From a virus, in IMG/VR virus record IMGVR_UViG_3300042384_000211, positions 62,001 through 126,000 of that record: a stretch of 64,000 bases of DNA; one strand, given 5' to 3'. The notes under the pieces are model-generated. The model was not told the origin of the DNA and did no database searches. It worked only from the letters and a program-made list of their open reading frames with translations. Below are positions 6,592-15,104 of this stretch, one piece after another. The position numbers and the translations under genes were made by a program. How positions within the stretch are numbered: position 1 is the first letter of the stretch; every line of letters begins with the position of its first letter.

Positions 6592-7641
6592 TTATTCTAT
6601 AATACCAAACTTGGCCCAGCGATGTCCGCCTAGGCAAACCCATCCTATAGGTGATCCAACGTCGGGAAACTCATTCCATGCTATTTGACCACGGACTCCT
6701 TCGATATTAGGAACTTTCTTAACTGAACTCATCAACGTTTCGCCAACGGTTATACTATTAACTCTAACACCACCGTCGACATCACACACAATATTATCTT
6801 TGCTGTTTACTCCAATTACCAGTTCTTGCCTACGAGGTAATCCTATATATCCACGATCCCGTCCTCTCTTGTTAGCAACAATTTCAACTTCTTCATCCCA
6901 AACTGCCAGCGCAGCACTAGGGTCTAAAGTGTTAACTCCCACACGTCCTTTGGTTACATACAATGTTTCACTGAGTAGATTTTCGCCGGAGGATTGAAAA
7001 TCACGAACAACGCCTAATTTTTGAATATTAGTATCAACGATATGATAGCCAAGTTGATTGCCCTTGACTACTTCTTTGCCGCCTTGCGTAATTTTATCTA
7101 GATCAAGTCCTTCTGTTTGTATGCGGCTGAAGACAGTATCTGTAAATCCTTGGAAGAATTCTGTATTAAGATTATCGCGTACAGTTTTTTCTGTAGTTAT
7201 AACTAATTTTTTAAAAGCAGGTGAATCAGAGGGAATATCACCGTTGATTATTAAATCCCCTTCAACAACTAATTTTCCTTTGATAGTGGCTTCAGGTGCC
7301 CAAAGTGCCCCTTCAAATGCAGTAGCATGATCCATAATGGTCATTTGGACACTTGTGGCAAGATCTTCTATGCCGGTGCTGCCAAACTTTTCAATTATGC
7401 CGCCACTAACTTGATCTCCAGTAAGTTTTAGCCCGCTAAAATTTATGCTAGAATGCAGAATGCTGCGTTCTGGAAATGACTGCAGTTGGATTAGGCTATT
7501 TACCTTAGATTCAACTATCTTATCAATAAGAGGTTTAATTTCAAGTTGACTTAATTGGCGCTGTAAACTTTGTTCTAAATCTGCTTTGAGCGATTCCAAT
7601 AATGCAGCCACGATTGGCTGCAGTTGTTGATTGATATCCAT
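6592..7641 (-). CDS. Fibre- or baseplate-type virion protein
   Basis: A 349-residue protein. The N-terminal 50 residues are helical (QLQPIVAALLESLKADLEQSLQRQL) and could trimerise. The middle has beta-repeat character (EATIKGKLVVEGDLIINGDI), and TKGRVGVNTLDPSAALAVWD resembles the shaft-to-tip repeat of T4-like tail fibre proteins. It ends in GWVCLGGHRWAKFGIIE. No chaperone or peptidase motif is seen. The neighbours are not structural, so a fibre or baseplate role is inferred from repeats alone. Confidence 0.6.
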   Translation of the reverse strand: MDINQQLQPIVAALLESLKADLEQSLQRQLSQLEIKPLIDKIVESKVNSLIQLQSFPERSILHSSINFSGLKLTGDQVSGGIIEKFGSTGIEDLATSVQMTIMDHATAFEGALWAPEATIKGKLVVEGDLIINGDIPSDSPAFKKLVITTEKTVRDNLNTEFFQGFTDTVFSRIQTEGLDLDKITQGGKEVVKGNQLGYHIVDTNIQKLGVVRDFQSSGENLLSETLYVTKGRVGVNTLDPSAALAVWDEEVEIVANKRGRDRGYIGLPRRQELVIGVNSKDNIVCDVDGGVRVNSITVGETLMSSVKKVPNIEGVRGQIAWNEFPDVGSPIGWVCLGGHRWAKFGIIE

Positions 7642-7659
7642 ATTATTCTCGAGTGTAAA

Positions 7660-8391
7660 TTAAAAACTAATTGATATTACATGCTCATAATTTTTTCTAA
7701 TGAGACTTTTATACATTAAATTCTTGTGTACTAAAAAATTCTTAGCACCTGCGTCTATGCTAAATTTAGCCATTTGTTTAAAAAACATAGCGCGACGATT
7801 AAACGGGCCGTACATTTTACTAACATTTCCCTGCAGTTCGTAGACTATGGTAGTCCATGCATTTCTGTCATTATAATCATAGTTATGATATTCTAAGAAT
7901 ATCTTATGTTCATTGTGATTGTGTACTACCAACGGTTGACTGAATTCTCGATCTTTGAAATCTTGATTCTTATAATCGCGTAAGGTTGTAACAATAAGAT
8001 CTTTAGCTAAACTTGCTAATAATTCTATAGATTGACGCTGTTCATCTTCAGTTTTAGCAAAGGTAAAATATTCATCACCAGCAACTACCCAACTAAATTG
8101 TTTTTTGTATTGTGCCAAGTCTGCAAAATTTATCAAAGTATATTTGATACCTTGTTTATTAAGATATTCTTTAGTTTCTTCGTTCACTTCTGTAACAAAT
8201 ATTTGTTTGTTCGTAACGCCTAGGATTAATCCACTAAAGCCCACAAATAGAATACTGTTGGAATCGATGTTATAGTGTTGAGATATAGAGCTAATAATTT
8301 CTTGCTTTTTCGCTATAATATCTTGTCGCTTTGGATTGAAATCTAACGCATTAACTGATATATTTGTATAAGTTTCATAACTGTAAGGCAT
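7660..8391 (-). CDS. Hypothetical protein, Rossmann/methyltransferase-like N-half
   Basis: A 243-residue protein. ISQHYNIDSNSILFVGFSGLILGVTNKQIFVTEV has strand-loop-helix hydropathy like the first unit of a Rossmann fold. It continues YTLINFADLAQ and FSWVVAGDEYFTF, plausible for a SAM-dependent methyltransferase but lacking a clear GxGxG. A GCTAAATA late-type box lies upstream. It precedes the fibre-like gene with an 18-base gap. Function uncertain. Confidence 0.55.
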   Translation of the reverse strand: MPYSYETYTNISVNALDFNPKRQDIIAKKQEIISSISQHYNIDSNSILFVGFSGLILGVTNKQIFVTEVNEETKEYLNKQGIKYTLINFADLAQYKKQFSWVVAGDEYFTFAKTEDEQRQSIELLASLAKDLIVTTLRDYKNQDFKDREFSQPLVVHNHNEHKIFLEYHNYDYNDRNAWTTIVYELQGNVSKMYGPFNRRAMFFKQMAKFSIDAGAKNFLVHKNLMYKSLIRKNYEHVISISF

Positions 8392-8422
8392 ATTATTTCC
8401 ATGTGTTACAGATATTTAGCTG

Positions 8423-9337
8423 TTATTCTCTAATTAAGTCTAAGGTAACACAGTGGAATCCACCGCCAAGTGTTCTAGCATGGCGCATCTGTAAGGGTAT
8501 GGTAGTAAATCCTGCACGCTCTAAATCTTCAATGAGTTTATACTGTTGTCGATCAACAATAACTGTATTAGGATCTACACTTAACATATTCATTCCAATC
8601 CATTTGCTAGCGTAAGGATATTGATAAAAGTCTTGAGCTTCTACATCAGCAACCCATAGCTTAGTCCAACCATCAAATGCACGTGGGCAATTTTGAGGTG
8701 TTACTCTGCTGGCATTTAATGCCACAAAGCCTTCTCGTAAAGGAGTAATAGTGCTGTCAATGTGTACTCCGCTGTAGAAATTGCAGGTCTCAATAGTAAT
8801 GTCTGGTAGTTGCTGTTGTAGCCAATCGGCCGCTGGTTGATTACCACTGTCGCTTAACAAGTACAGCCAAGTGCGGCCTAATCGTGACACATTAGCCGCA
8901 TCCATAACCATGCCCTGCCCGCGTGGCATATGATGTACACTGCCAGCATAGTCTAAGACAAAATCTAATGCTTCAATTTCTTGATCTCTACAAGGATACA
9001 TCATTGCAGGATCAATGACACGGTCACCTGCTATTAGTAATCTATCACGAGGGCAATAGTTATACATACCTTTGCGAGCTACAAAATCTAAGTCATGCGG
9101 GCGATATACAGTTATACCTAGTTTAGTTAATACATCAGCTAGATCCTGTAGATCCTCGTTGGCTTCATCTATGATATGTTGGGGGACTGCACCACTAGGT
9201 ACAGGAGTTTCCTTCCATAGAGTTTTTTCTCCCTCTTTGGCAAACACTGGATCATTTGAGGGCCAGTTAGCATTAGTAGCTGAACCAACTACTACGCTTT
9301 TTAATTTGCCCCATTCGTTATTACTGTTTATTTTCAT
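8423..9337 (-). CDS. Amidinotransferase / arginine deiminase family enzyme
   Basis: A 304-residue member of the guanidino-group modifying superfamily. The catalytic His lies in SGVHIDSTI and the nucleophilic Cys in GGGFHCVTLDL near the C-terminus. NEWGKLKSVVVGSA at the start is typical of glycine and inosamine amidinotransferases. Such enzymes move an amidino group from arginine to an amine such as glycine or an aminocyclitol. Its ATG overlaps the stop of the oxygenase-like gene upstream (ATGA), which is itself coupled to a nucleotide-sugar dehydrogenase, suggesting one pathway, perhaps a modified sugar or cyclitol. Substrate cannot be assigned. Confidence 0.85.
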   Translation of the reverse strand: MKINSNNEWGKLKSVVVGSATNANWPSNDPVFAKEGEKTLWKETPVPSGAVPQHIIDEANEDLQDLADVLTKLGITVYRPHDLDFVARKGMYNYCPRDRLLIAGDRVIDPAMMYPCRDQEIEALDFVLDYAGSVHHMPRGQGMVMDAANVSRLGRTWLYLLSDSGNQPAADWLQQQLPDITIETCNFYSGVHIDSTITPLREGFVALNASRVTPQNCPRAFDGWTKLWVADVEAQDFYQYPYASKWIGMNMLSVDPNTVIVDRQQYKLIEDLERAGFTTIPLQMRHARTLGGGFHCVTLDLIRE

Positions 9338-9828
9338 ACGTGTCCTGTAACTTGTAGTGTATATCTTGGCGTTAATCCTAAATTGGCTGCCATGTGTGGT
9401 GTATCATAAGGCCAGATAACACAAAATCCTCGAGGCCACTCTACTACAGGGTTACCATCTAATTCTAAGTAGTGTCCACTAGCCCAGGGTTCTAAAAATA
9501 CAACGGCTCTACGAATTGCATGCTCTTGCTCCTGCAGATTGTATACTTCAACATATCTTTTGTAGGTGTCTTGATGAGTGGGCAATACAGTGCCAGTGTC
9601 CATACGATAGTAGCTGGTGCCGATGTCTTTCCATCCTAACGTGATAAAATGTTCTACAAACTTGTGATTCCAACTGGGTTGCTGTTTACGCATATCGCAC
9701 ATAGCACCAGTAAACTTAGGACTGTATCCCTGGGCTAGCCACTGTCGAGTATCGTCAGTATTGTTAAATGGTTCTTGAACGTAGTCTAGCTGTTTATATT
9801 CATCGTCCCAAAACGGATTAATTATCAT
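9334..9828 (-). CDS. 2-oxoglutarate/Fe(II) oxygenase-like protein
   Basis: Start placed at ATG 9828 (MIINPFWDDEYKQLDYV), which overlaps the end of the dehydrogenase gene by 11 bases. The longer reading to 9876 overlaps it by 59. The 164-residue product has an HxD pair (LPTHQDTYKRY), a distal His (TPHMAANLG) and an Arg in PRYTLQVTG, matching the iron and 2-oxoglutarate ligands of Asp/Asn hydroxylase-like oxygenases. It may hydroxylate a sugar, amino acid or protein side chain. Its place between the dehydrogenase and amidinotransferase suggests a small-molecule substrate. Confidence 0.7.
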   Translation of the reverse strand: MIINPFWDDEYKQLDYVQEPFNNTDDTRQWLAQGYSPKFTGAMCDMRKQQPSWNHKFVEHFITLGWKDIGTSYYRMDTGTVLPTHQDTYKRYVEVYNLQEQEHAIRRAVVFLEPWASGHYLELDGNPVVEWPRGFCVIWPYDTPHMAANLGLTPRYTLQVTGHV

Positions 9829-11059
9829 GTAATCGGGTGTTTCCGTAATGTATAACTTTATAGTTAGAGTTTTCAAATTTACGCCAAGGATCTAAGATCA
9901 CACTCTGCGGGCCCGGCACAAAATATAATTGTTGCACTGTCTGCTCACCTGTGTATCCATAAGTAATTTGTCTGTTATGTGCTAGCAATACTACTGCATC
10001 AGTACCATCATAAATTAAATCTCCTGTTAACGGATCGCTGTAGCTGAACTCTGCACCTAATTCTTTAAGGTAATGTCCGATTAGCAAACTGTAACTACCA
10101 TCTAGATAATCCACGTCGGGCTTGTAGGCTTTTCCGTGTATAACAATCGGCAGACTATGTTCATTACTCAGATTTTTAAGGTACACAGCAAGATTCTCTG
10201 CTTGCTTTTCACGAGCGTGCATGACTGTGTCAAATATGTCGTAGCCCAAATCTAAATTCTCAGCTAGCCAACGCAGGGCAATGTTGTCACGTGGATGGCA
10301 AGGTCCTGCATCACCCATGCCTGCTGTTAGGTACTTTTTACTGACAATACGCATAGTTGCATTTGATAGTGCATCTGTAACAACATCAACATTAATGTTA
10401 CCACTTTTTACTGCAACATCTTGTATCATGTTTACCAGTCCGACTTTGGTACTGATAAATGTATTGTAGAAAATTTTGATAGCTTCTGCTTCGTCCCAAG
10501 TGCCAATAGCGTAGCGCGGATCGTTTTCCATAAGGGGTGCGTAGAAGTCACGCAATAACTGTGCATCACCAGTTAGACTACCATCTTCAGTGCCGACAAT
10601 AATCATTTCTGGGTTGACCATATCCCATTCAACACTGCCCATGGCGATAAGATATGGATTGTAGATAAAACGTGCATTGGTAATATGTTGGCGTAGGTCA
10701 CGACGTGTTGTGCCAGGAAGCACTGTACTAATTAACACCACAAGCTGATCCGGTGTAGCATATTGGTTGATATCTGCCAGCACTTGACGTACGATAGTGT
10801 AATCGAAATCTTTATTAGGCAAATGTGTAATTGGTTGTGACCCATCATAAATTGGGTCGTGCGGTGTTTGTACTGCTACAAACACAATATCTTTGTTTCG
10901 AACTGCTGATTCTAGCGTATCAGATATTGTGATCTTATCACTGACTCGTGGGTAAATATCATAGCCAGTAACGTCATAGTGAGTAGACATTACTTCTGCG
11001 CAGGCTAGCCCGAGTTTACCGATTCCGATGAATCCTACTTTTTTTAATTGAGACGACAT
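9818..11059 (-). CDS. Nucleotide-sugar (UDP-glucose type) dehydrogenase
   Basis: A 413-residue NAD-dependent dehydrogenase that oxidises a UDP-sugar C6 alcohol to the acid. It has the N-terminal NAD motif (VGFIGIGKLGLACAEVM), a central dimerisation helix region, and the catalytic Cys in GDAGPCHPRDN. HGKAYKPDVDYLDGS marks the C-terminal UDP-binding domain. It has a GGAGCATTA ribosome site. Its ATG at 11059 lies only two bases from the ATG of a divergent glycosyltransferase-like gene. Uronic acid supply for capsule or a phage-directed glycan is a reasonable inference. Confidence 0.88.
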   Translation of the reverse strand: MSSQLKKVGFIGIGKLGLACAEVMSTHYDVTGYDIYPRVSDKITISDTLESAVRNKDIVFVAVQTPHDPIYDGSQPITHLPNKDFDYTIVRQVLADINQYATPDQLVVLISTVLPGTTRRDLRQHITNARFIYNPYLIAMGSVEWDMVNPEMIIVGTEDGSLTGDAQLLRDFYAPLMENDPRYAIGTWDEAEAIKIFYNTFISTKVGLVNMIQDVAVKSGNINVDVVTDALSNATMRIVSKKYLTAGMGDAGPCHPRDNIALRWLAENLDLGYDIFDTVMHAREKQAENLAVYLKNLSNEHSLPIVIHGKAYKPDVDYLDGSYSLLIGHYLKELGAEFSYSDPLTGDLIYDGTDAVVLLAHNRQITYGYTGEQTVQQLYFVPGPQSVILDPWRKFENSNYKVIHYGNTRLHDN

Positions 11060-11061
11060 TA

Positions 11062-12189
11062 ATGCTCCAAATTAATCATGCTTACGAATTTTTAAATAGA
11101 ACTATTTTTAAAAAATTAGCTCTTTATACCTTACCAAACGGTGTGTATCCATCCGGTGATGTAAAGGATTACAATGAATTTGATATACATGTATTTAACT
11201 ACTCTGTTGACTTCAAAAAAATATTTTTGTATGATCAAGAACCTGTGATAGAACCGTTTGCGACTGCCTTGCTTAACATTGCAAACCCCAGGGGACTGGA
11301 TATTCTAGCAACAAGTGAAAAATCCTCGTTAGTTGATAACTTATGTATTAGCCGTTCGTTACCAAAATTGTATTACTTTTGGCACGGTTTCGCAGCATTA
11401 GATTGGTATCGTGGGTTCTATGCTCTAAACTATAACAAGCAGATCGTTAAAAAATATACATATGATTATATAACATTTAATCGATTGGTATCAAATGATC
11501 GTAGCTATCGTTGCTACTTTGTTAGCCAATTAGCCGCAGAAATGCTATTAGAACACGGCCAAGTCAGCTTTGGCCTAACTACAGAACAGGCCAGTTGGCA
11601 AGAAGAAATTACTAATCCTTACACTAAACTATCAGCTAAGGCTGTCGAACACATTAAACTACACCTGCCTAGCACACCTTTTATCATTGATAAAGAAAAT
11701 GTATTAGGGGGAGCCAGTGCAGATATTCCTCGCTGTGCTGACAACAGTTTTTGGCATATAGTTACAGAAACTGTGTTTTACTATGACAAACTACACCTAA
11801 CAGAAAAGATATTCAAACCTATTGCAATGAAACAGCCGTTCATGTTACTGGCCGCACCGGGCAATTTAGCCTACTTGAAAAGCTACGGATTCAAGACCTT
11901 TGACAGTATCATTGACGAAAGTTATGATCTTATACAAGATCCAGACCAACGTACAGAAGCAGTAGTCAAACAGTTAGCCTGGTATTGTGCATTAACAGCA
12001 GAAGAAAAACAACAGGTTATAGAGGCTATAGCGCCAATCGTAGAGTACAATTTTCATCATTTCTACGGTGAATTTAAGCATATTATAACTAGAGAATTGT
12101 TAGATAATTGTAAGGCTTTGTTCAAAGAAATAGACTACGATGACAGCACTGTAGCCTACGAAGATATTCATCACGTGTTGACTAACTAA
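11062..12189 (+). CDS. Glycosyltransferase-like protein, paralogue 2
   Basis: A 375-residue protein with the shared C-terminal block HLTEKIFKPIAMKQPFMLL, LKSYGFKTFDSIIDESYD and RTEAVVKQLAW. The N-terminal half is divergent from the other two members, as expected if it sets acceptor specificity. The start is beside the divergent dehydrogenase start and I see no good ribosome site, so initiation is uncertain. A role downstream of the UDP-sugar dehydrogenase fits the location. The family assignment rests on the TEK block and is moderate. Confidence 0.6.
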   Translation: MLQINHAYEFLNRTIFKKLALYTLPNGVYPSGDVKDYNEFDIHVFNYSVDFKKIFLYDQEPVIEPFATALLNIANPRGLDILATSEKSSLVDNLCISRSLPKLYYFWHGFAALDWYRGFYALNYNKQIVKKYTYDYITFNRLVSNDRSYRCYFVSQLAAEMLLEHGQVSFGLTTEQASWQEEITNPYTKLSAKAVEHIKLHLPSTPFIIDKENVLGGASADIPRCADNSFWHIVTETVFYYDKLHLTEKIFKPIAMKQPFMLLAAPGNLAYLKSYGFKTFDSIIDESYDLIQDPDQRTEAVVKQLAWYCALTAEEKQQVIEAIAPIVEYNFHHFYGEFKHIITRELLDNCKALFKEIDYDDSTVAYEDIHHVLTN

Positions 12190-12203
12190 TTTATTTAAAC
12201 TCC

Positions 12204-12211
12204 TATAAATA
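12204..12211 (+). promoter_or_regulatory. T4-type late promoter TATAAATA
   Basis: Exact TATAAATAC 27 bases before the GTG start at 12239, with an AAGGAG ribosome site in between. It heads the plus-strand membrane protein and lipase operon. Confidence 0.7.
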
Positions 12212-12238
12212 CTTGTATAATAATTCAAGGAGTAGACT

Positions 12239-12520
12239 GTGGGCGACATATTCAAAATCATCGGAGACCTAGGGTTTCCTATCGCAGTAGCATTAGCAGG
12301 CGGCTATTTTGTTTACCTAACAATCAAATTACTACTACAAGGTGTACTAGGTAGTATCAAAGGCATGGCCGGTATCATCACAGCATTAGACAATCGCGTT
12401 AAAACAATGAATCATGAAATTATCAGAATAGACACACAAGTTAGTTCAGCACTAGGACTACGCCCCGACCTTGAAAGAATAGCCAGAGCCGACGGAAAAA
12501 CAGATGCTCGGAGAGATTAA
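12239..12520 (+). CDS. Single-span membrane protein with coiled-coil tail
   Basis: A 93-residue protein starting at GTG behind CAAGGAG. One membrane segment (FPIAVALAGGYFVYLTIKLLL) is followed by a heptad-like helix (ALDNRVKTMNHEIIRIDTQVSSAL). It is clearly similar in plan to the last gene of the same operon (13993-14316), so the pair are paralogues flanking a lipase. Size and topology resemble holin-like or BhlA-like proteins, but a holin role is only inference. Confidence 0.7.
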   Translation: MGDIFKIIGDLGFPIAVALAGGYFVYLTIKLLLQGVLGSIKGMAGIITALDNRVKTMNHEIIRIDTQVSSALGLRPDLERIARADGKTDARRD

Positions 12521-12681
12521 TGTTTAAACTACCTCATCAGGAATGGTTGGAGCAACAACCAAAGCACACACAAGAATGGCTTAAGAAACAATCTATCTGG
12601 AATGACACTGATATAATTAAAGCATTTGCTTTTGGAGTATTTGTTGGATTAATAATAGGAGTAGTATTATGTCTGCAATAA
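12520..12681 (+). CDS. Small membrane peptide, 53 aa
   Basis: A 53-residue ORF whose ATG overlaps the upstream stop (TAATG) and whose 3' end overlaps the lipase start by 13 bases. The first 30 residues are polar and Trp/Gln rich (HQEWLEQQPKHTQEWLKKQ). The C-terminus is one membrane helix (AFAFGVFVGLIIGVVLCL). The double overlap strongly supports real translation. Possibly an anchor or accessory for the lipase. Confidence 0.7.
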   Translation: MFKLPHQEWLEQQPKHTQEWLKKQSIWNDTDIIKAFAFGVFVGLIIGVVLCLQ

Positions 12682-13445
12682 ACATGCGCCCGTTTACTGA
12701 GCAGGCTTGGTTGTTTGCTAAGATTAGTGAACTTGCTTACTTAGATGAAAAGGAAGGTCGAGCGGCATTTAAAGAACTTGGGTTTAAATCAACCCTAATA
12801 GATGTTAAAGGTAGTCAAGCATATTGGTTAGAAAACAAAACTGACTTAGTTATTGCCTGCCGTGGCACACAGCCTACAGAGTTTGCTGATATTGCCAGTG
12901 ACTTAAAAGCCCGTCCAGTAAAAAGCAACTCAGGTGTAAAATGGATCCATCGTGGATTTAAAGAAAGTGTAGATAACATTTGGCCCGAACTAAAAGATCT
13001 TGCCGATGATCACGGTAAGACACGTACAGTATGGTGTACAGGGCACAGTCTAGGAGCCGCAATGGCCACATTAGTTGCTTATCGTCTACAGTATTCAGAA
13101 GATTGCCCTAGTCCACAGGCTTTGTTTACCTTTGGTAGTCCAAAAGTTGGCACTAAAAATTATATTAACAAAATTGAAGCAACAGGTGTACTACATTTCC
13201 GCTTTGTTAACAATGCCGATATCGTAGCACGTGTTCCACCTTGGCCATACAAACACTTTGGTGGTATGTATTATATGAATCACTATGGTCACTTACGTGC
13301 TCCAACAGCGTGGCAGGTAACTAAAGACGTGTGGCGTGGATTCTTAGTAGGACTTAAACGTCGAGAAATCAACTTCTTTACCAATCACAGCATTACACGC
13401 TATGCCGAAATCTTAGAGCGTTGGAAAAATGGGGACAATGGATAA
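12669..13445 (+). CDS. Class 3 lipase (alpha/beta hydrolase)
   Basis: A 258-residue Lipase_3-type enzyme. The nucleophile elbow is CTGHSLGAAMATLVAYRL, VIACRGTQP is the oxyanion region, and NNADIVARVPPW with a later His (YYMNHYGHL) supply the rest of the triad. The family cleaves acyl esters of glycerides and phospholipids. No signal peptide is visible. The operon of small membrane proteins suggests it acts on the inner membrane, for lysis or lipid remodelling. Next gene overlaps its stop (TAATG). Confidence 0.85.
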   Translation: MSAINMRPFTEQAWLFAKISELAYLDEKEGRAAFKELGFKSTLIDVKGSQAYWLENKTDLVIACRGTQPTEFADIASDLKARPVKSNSGVKWIHRGFKESVDNIWPELKDLADDHGKTRTVWCTGHSLGAAMATLVAYRLQYSEDCPSPQALFTFGSPKVGTKNYINKIEATGVLHFRFVNNADIVARVPPWPYKHFGGMYYMNHYGHLRAPTAWQVTKDVWRGFLVGLKRREINFFTNHSITRYAEILERWKNGDNG

Positions 13446-14002
13446 TGGCTTTACATGATACAGTAATTAAAATGGTAACACGTCAGAAGAAAGACGTAGT
13501 TGAAGAGGACGTTTCAGCTACAGAAAAACTTATTAAAAGTAAAGCTGGTCTAGTAATTAATATCTTTGCGGCATTGTTAGCATTCAACATGTGGCTACAA
13601 GGCAGTCTTAATAGCAAGGTAATGAACAACACTATACAGGCCAACGACATCTGGGCTTTTTATCAAGCTAAAAGTATTAAGCAAACACAGTATGAGCTAG
13701 CCGCACAACAAATTACAGATCCTGCTAAAGCTAAAAAGTTTACTGATAAAGCTGCAAGTTATGAACTAGGTGAAGAAGGCAAACCAGCACTATTCAAACA
13801 GGCCAAGGCATTAGAAGCAGATCGTGATCATTATAAACAACAATTACCTTGGGTAGGTTATGCTTCAACAGCATATCAACTAAGCATTGTATTATTGTCA
13901 GCAAGTATCTTAAGTGTTAGTATGGCTTTGTTCTGGGGTAGCTTTTTTATGGCAGGTGCAGGCATATTCTTAATGTTACAAGGGATTTTATTATGGATGT
14001 AG
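13445..14002 (+). CDS. DUF4337-like membrane protein
   Basis: A 185-residue protein starting at ATG 13445, coupled to the lipase stop. It has an N-terminal membrane segment (AGLVINIFAALLAFNMWL), then NDIWAFYQAKSIKQTQYELAA, a signature of DUF4337 proteins, a helical hairpin, and two C-terminal membrane segments (YQLSIVLLSASILSVSMALFW, FFMAGAGIFLMLQGILLW). Function of the family is unknown. Its place between a lipase and a holin-like protein suggests a membrane complex. Confidence 0.7.
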   Translation: MALHDTVIKMVTRQKKDVVEEDVSATEKLIKSKAGLVINIFAALLAFNMWLQGSLNSKVMNNTIQANDIWAFYQAKSIKQTQYELAAQQITDPAKAKKFTDKAASYELGEEGKPALFKQAKALEADRDHYKQQLPWVGYASTAYQLSIVLLSASILSVSMALFWGSFFMAGAGIFLMLQGILLWM

Positions 14003-14316
14003 TAGATTTAGTAAACAAATATGGCTTTCCCATTGTTATGGCAGTGGGCATGGGATTCATCATCAAATTCGTATTCGAATGGGCCACAAAAGAGGTAAAA
14101 CCAGTCATTTCAGACGCAAATACTGTGCTTATTGCCTTGATTGATCGCATACGTATGTTAGACAACGATTTAATACGTTTGAATCAAAAAGTAAACACTG
14201 TGTTACATCTACGTGGTAAGACAATTGAATTTGAACGTGTAGAAGCCGAGAAAGAAATTAATAAAGCACATTTAAAGAATGAAGACGATAAAACTGCAAG
14301 TGGTGGCAGTGACTAA
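13993..14316 (+). CDS. Single-span membrane protein with coiled-coil tail, paralogue of 12239
   Basis: A 107-residue protein starting inside the end of the DUF4337-like gene (10-base overlap). One membrane helix (YGFPIVMAVGMGFIIKFVF) precedes ALIDRIRMLDNDLIRLNQKVNTVLHL, which matches the plan of 12239-12520 (GFP-hydrophobic-then ALDNRVK...EIIRIDTQV). The C-terminus is acidic and charged. It ends 4 bases into the convergent carboxypeptidase gene. Holin-like by shape only. Confidence 0.7.
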   Translation: MDVVDLVNKYGFPIVMAVGMGFIIKFVFEWATKEVKPVISDANTVLIALIDRIRMLDNDLIRLNQKVNTVLHLRGKTIEFERVEAEKEINKAHLKNEDDKTASGGSD

Positions 14317-15104
14317 TCAACATTAATATCGCTGTTGCTAACTGTTACAGCGATTTTTTGTGCTTCTGGAAAACGTGTACGAGTATTTTTACTACCAAGC
14401 AACACAATCACACGTTGTCCTAACTCAGTATCAAGTAGCATAACCACACAACCGCCACTTTCATTTATATAACCTGTTTTACTTACTCTTACATCATTAC
14501 TATTTCTAACCATTGGATTGGTGTTGCCAAATTGCCACCAACGACGTTTAACTTTGATACTTACATTAGGTTTACCACTAGCTTCGGTAATCTCTGTATA
14601 TTCGTTTGCGGCTAGGACTAATTTACCTAAATCACGGGCATTACTCACATTGCCTGCGTCTAATCCTGTAGGGTCGGCAAATGTGGTACTTGTCATGCCT
14701 AATACAAACGCAATATGATTCATTTCAGCTATACAACGAGCTAGACCACCCGGATAATTTGCGCCTAATGTATATGCGGCAAAGTTATCACTCTTGACAA
14801 TAGCAAGATCAATTAATTCACCACGAGTCAGCTGTTTAACGCTGCGCGGTAACCGAGTGTGATACTTATTAACCATTCTACGATCAAGTGTGATCATTTC
14901 ATCTAAGTTTTGGTTGGCATCTAACACCACCATCACTGTCATTAGTTTAGTAATGCTGGCAATAGGCTGTACACGATCAGCATTCTTTTCTAGTATAACT
15001 TCGCCTGTGTTATCTGCTACTAAAAAACTTTTAGCAGTAATAGGCTTTGCTACTACTGCGGTGCAGAATAGTAGCAGTATGATGAAACTACTTGCTCGTA
15101 GCAT
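14313..15104 (-). CDS. D-alanyl-D-alanine carboxypeptidase / endopeptidase (S11, PBP7-like)
   Basis: Start placed at ATG 15104 (MLRASSFIILLLFCTAVVA), which gives a clean signal peptide and has GGAA seven bases upstream. The 263-residue product has the three active-site motifs of S11 penicillin-binding proteins: SITK, SDN (KSDNFAAYTLGA) and KTG (SKTGYINESGG). These enzymes trim or cut peptidoglycan peptides in the periplasm. It overlaps the cyclase gene by 17 bases. Possible roles are lysis, wall remodelling or blocking superinfection. It faces the lipase operon. Confidence 0.9.
   Translation of the reverse strand: MLRASSFIILLLFCTAVVAKPITAKSFLVADNTGEVILEKNADRVQPIASITKLMTVMVVLDANQNLDEMITLDRRMVNKYHTRLPRSVKQLTRGELIDLAIVKSDNFAAYTLGANYPGGLARCIAEMNHIAFVLGMTSTTFADPTGLDAGNVSNARDLGKLVLAANEYTEITEASGKPNVSIKVKRRWWQFGNTNPMVRNSNDVRVSKTGYINESGGCVVMLLDTELGQRVIVLLGSKNTRTRFPEAQKIAVTVSNSDINVD

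Noticed and set aside
9818-9876. Longer start for the oxygenase-like gene at 9876
   Set aside because: It would overlap the dehydrogenase by 59 bases, and MIINPFWDDEY at 9828 gives the usual beginning for the fold.
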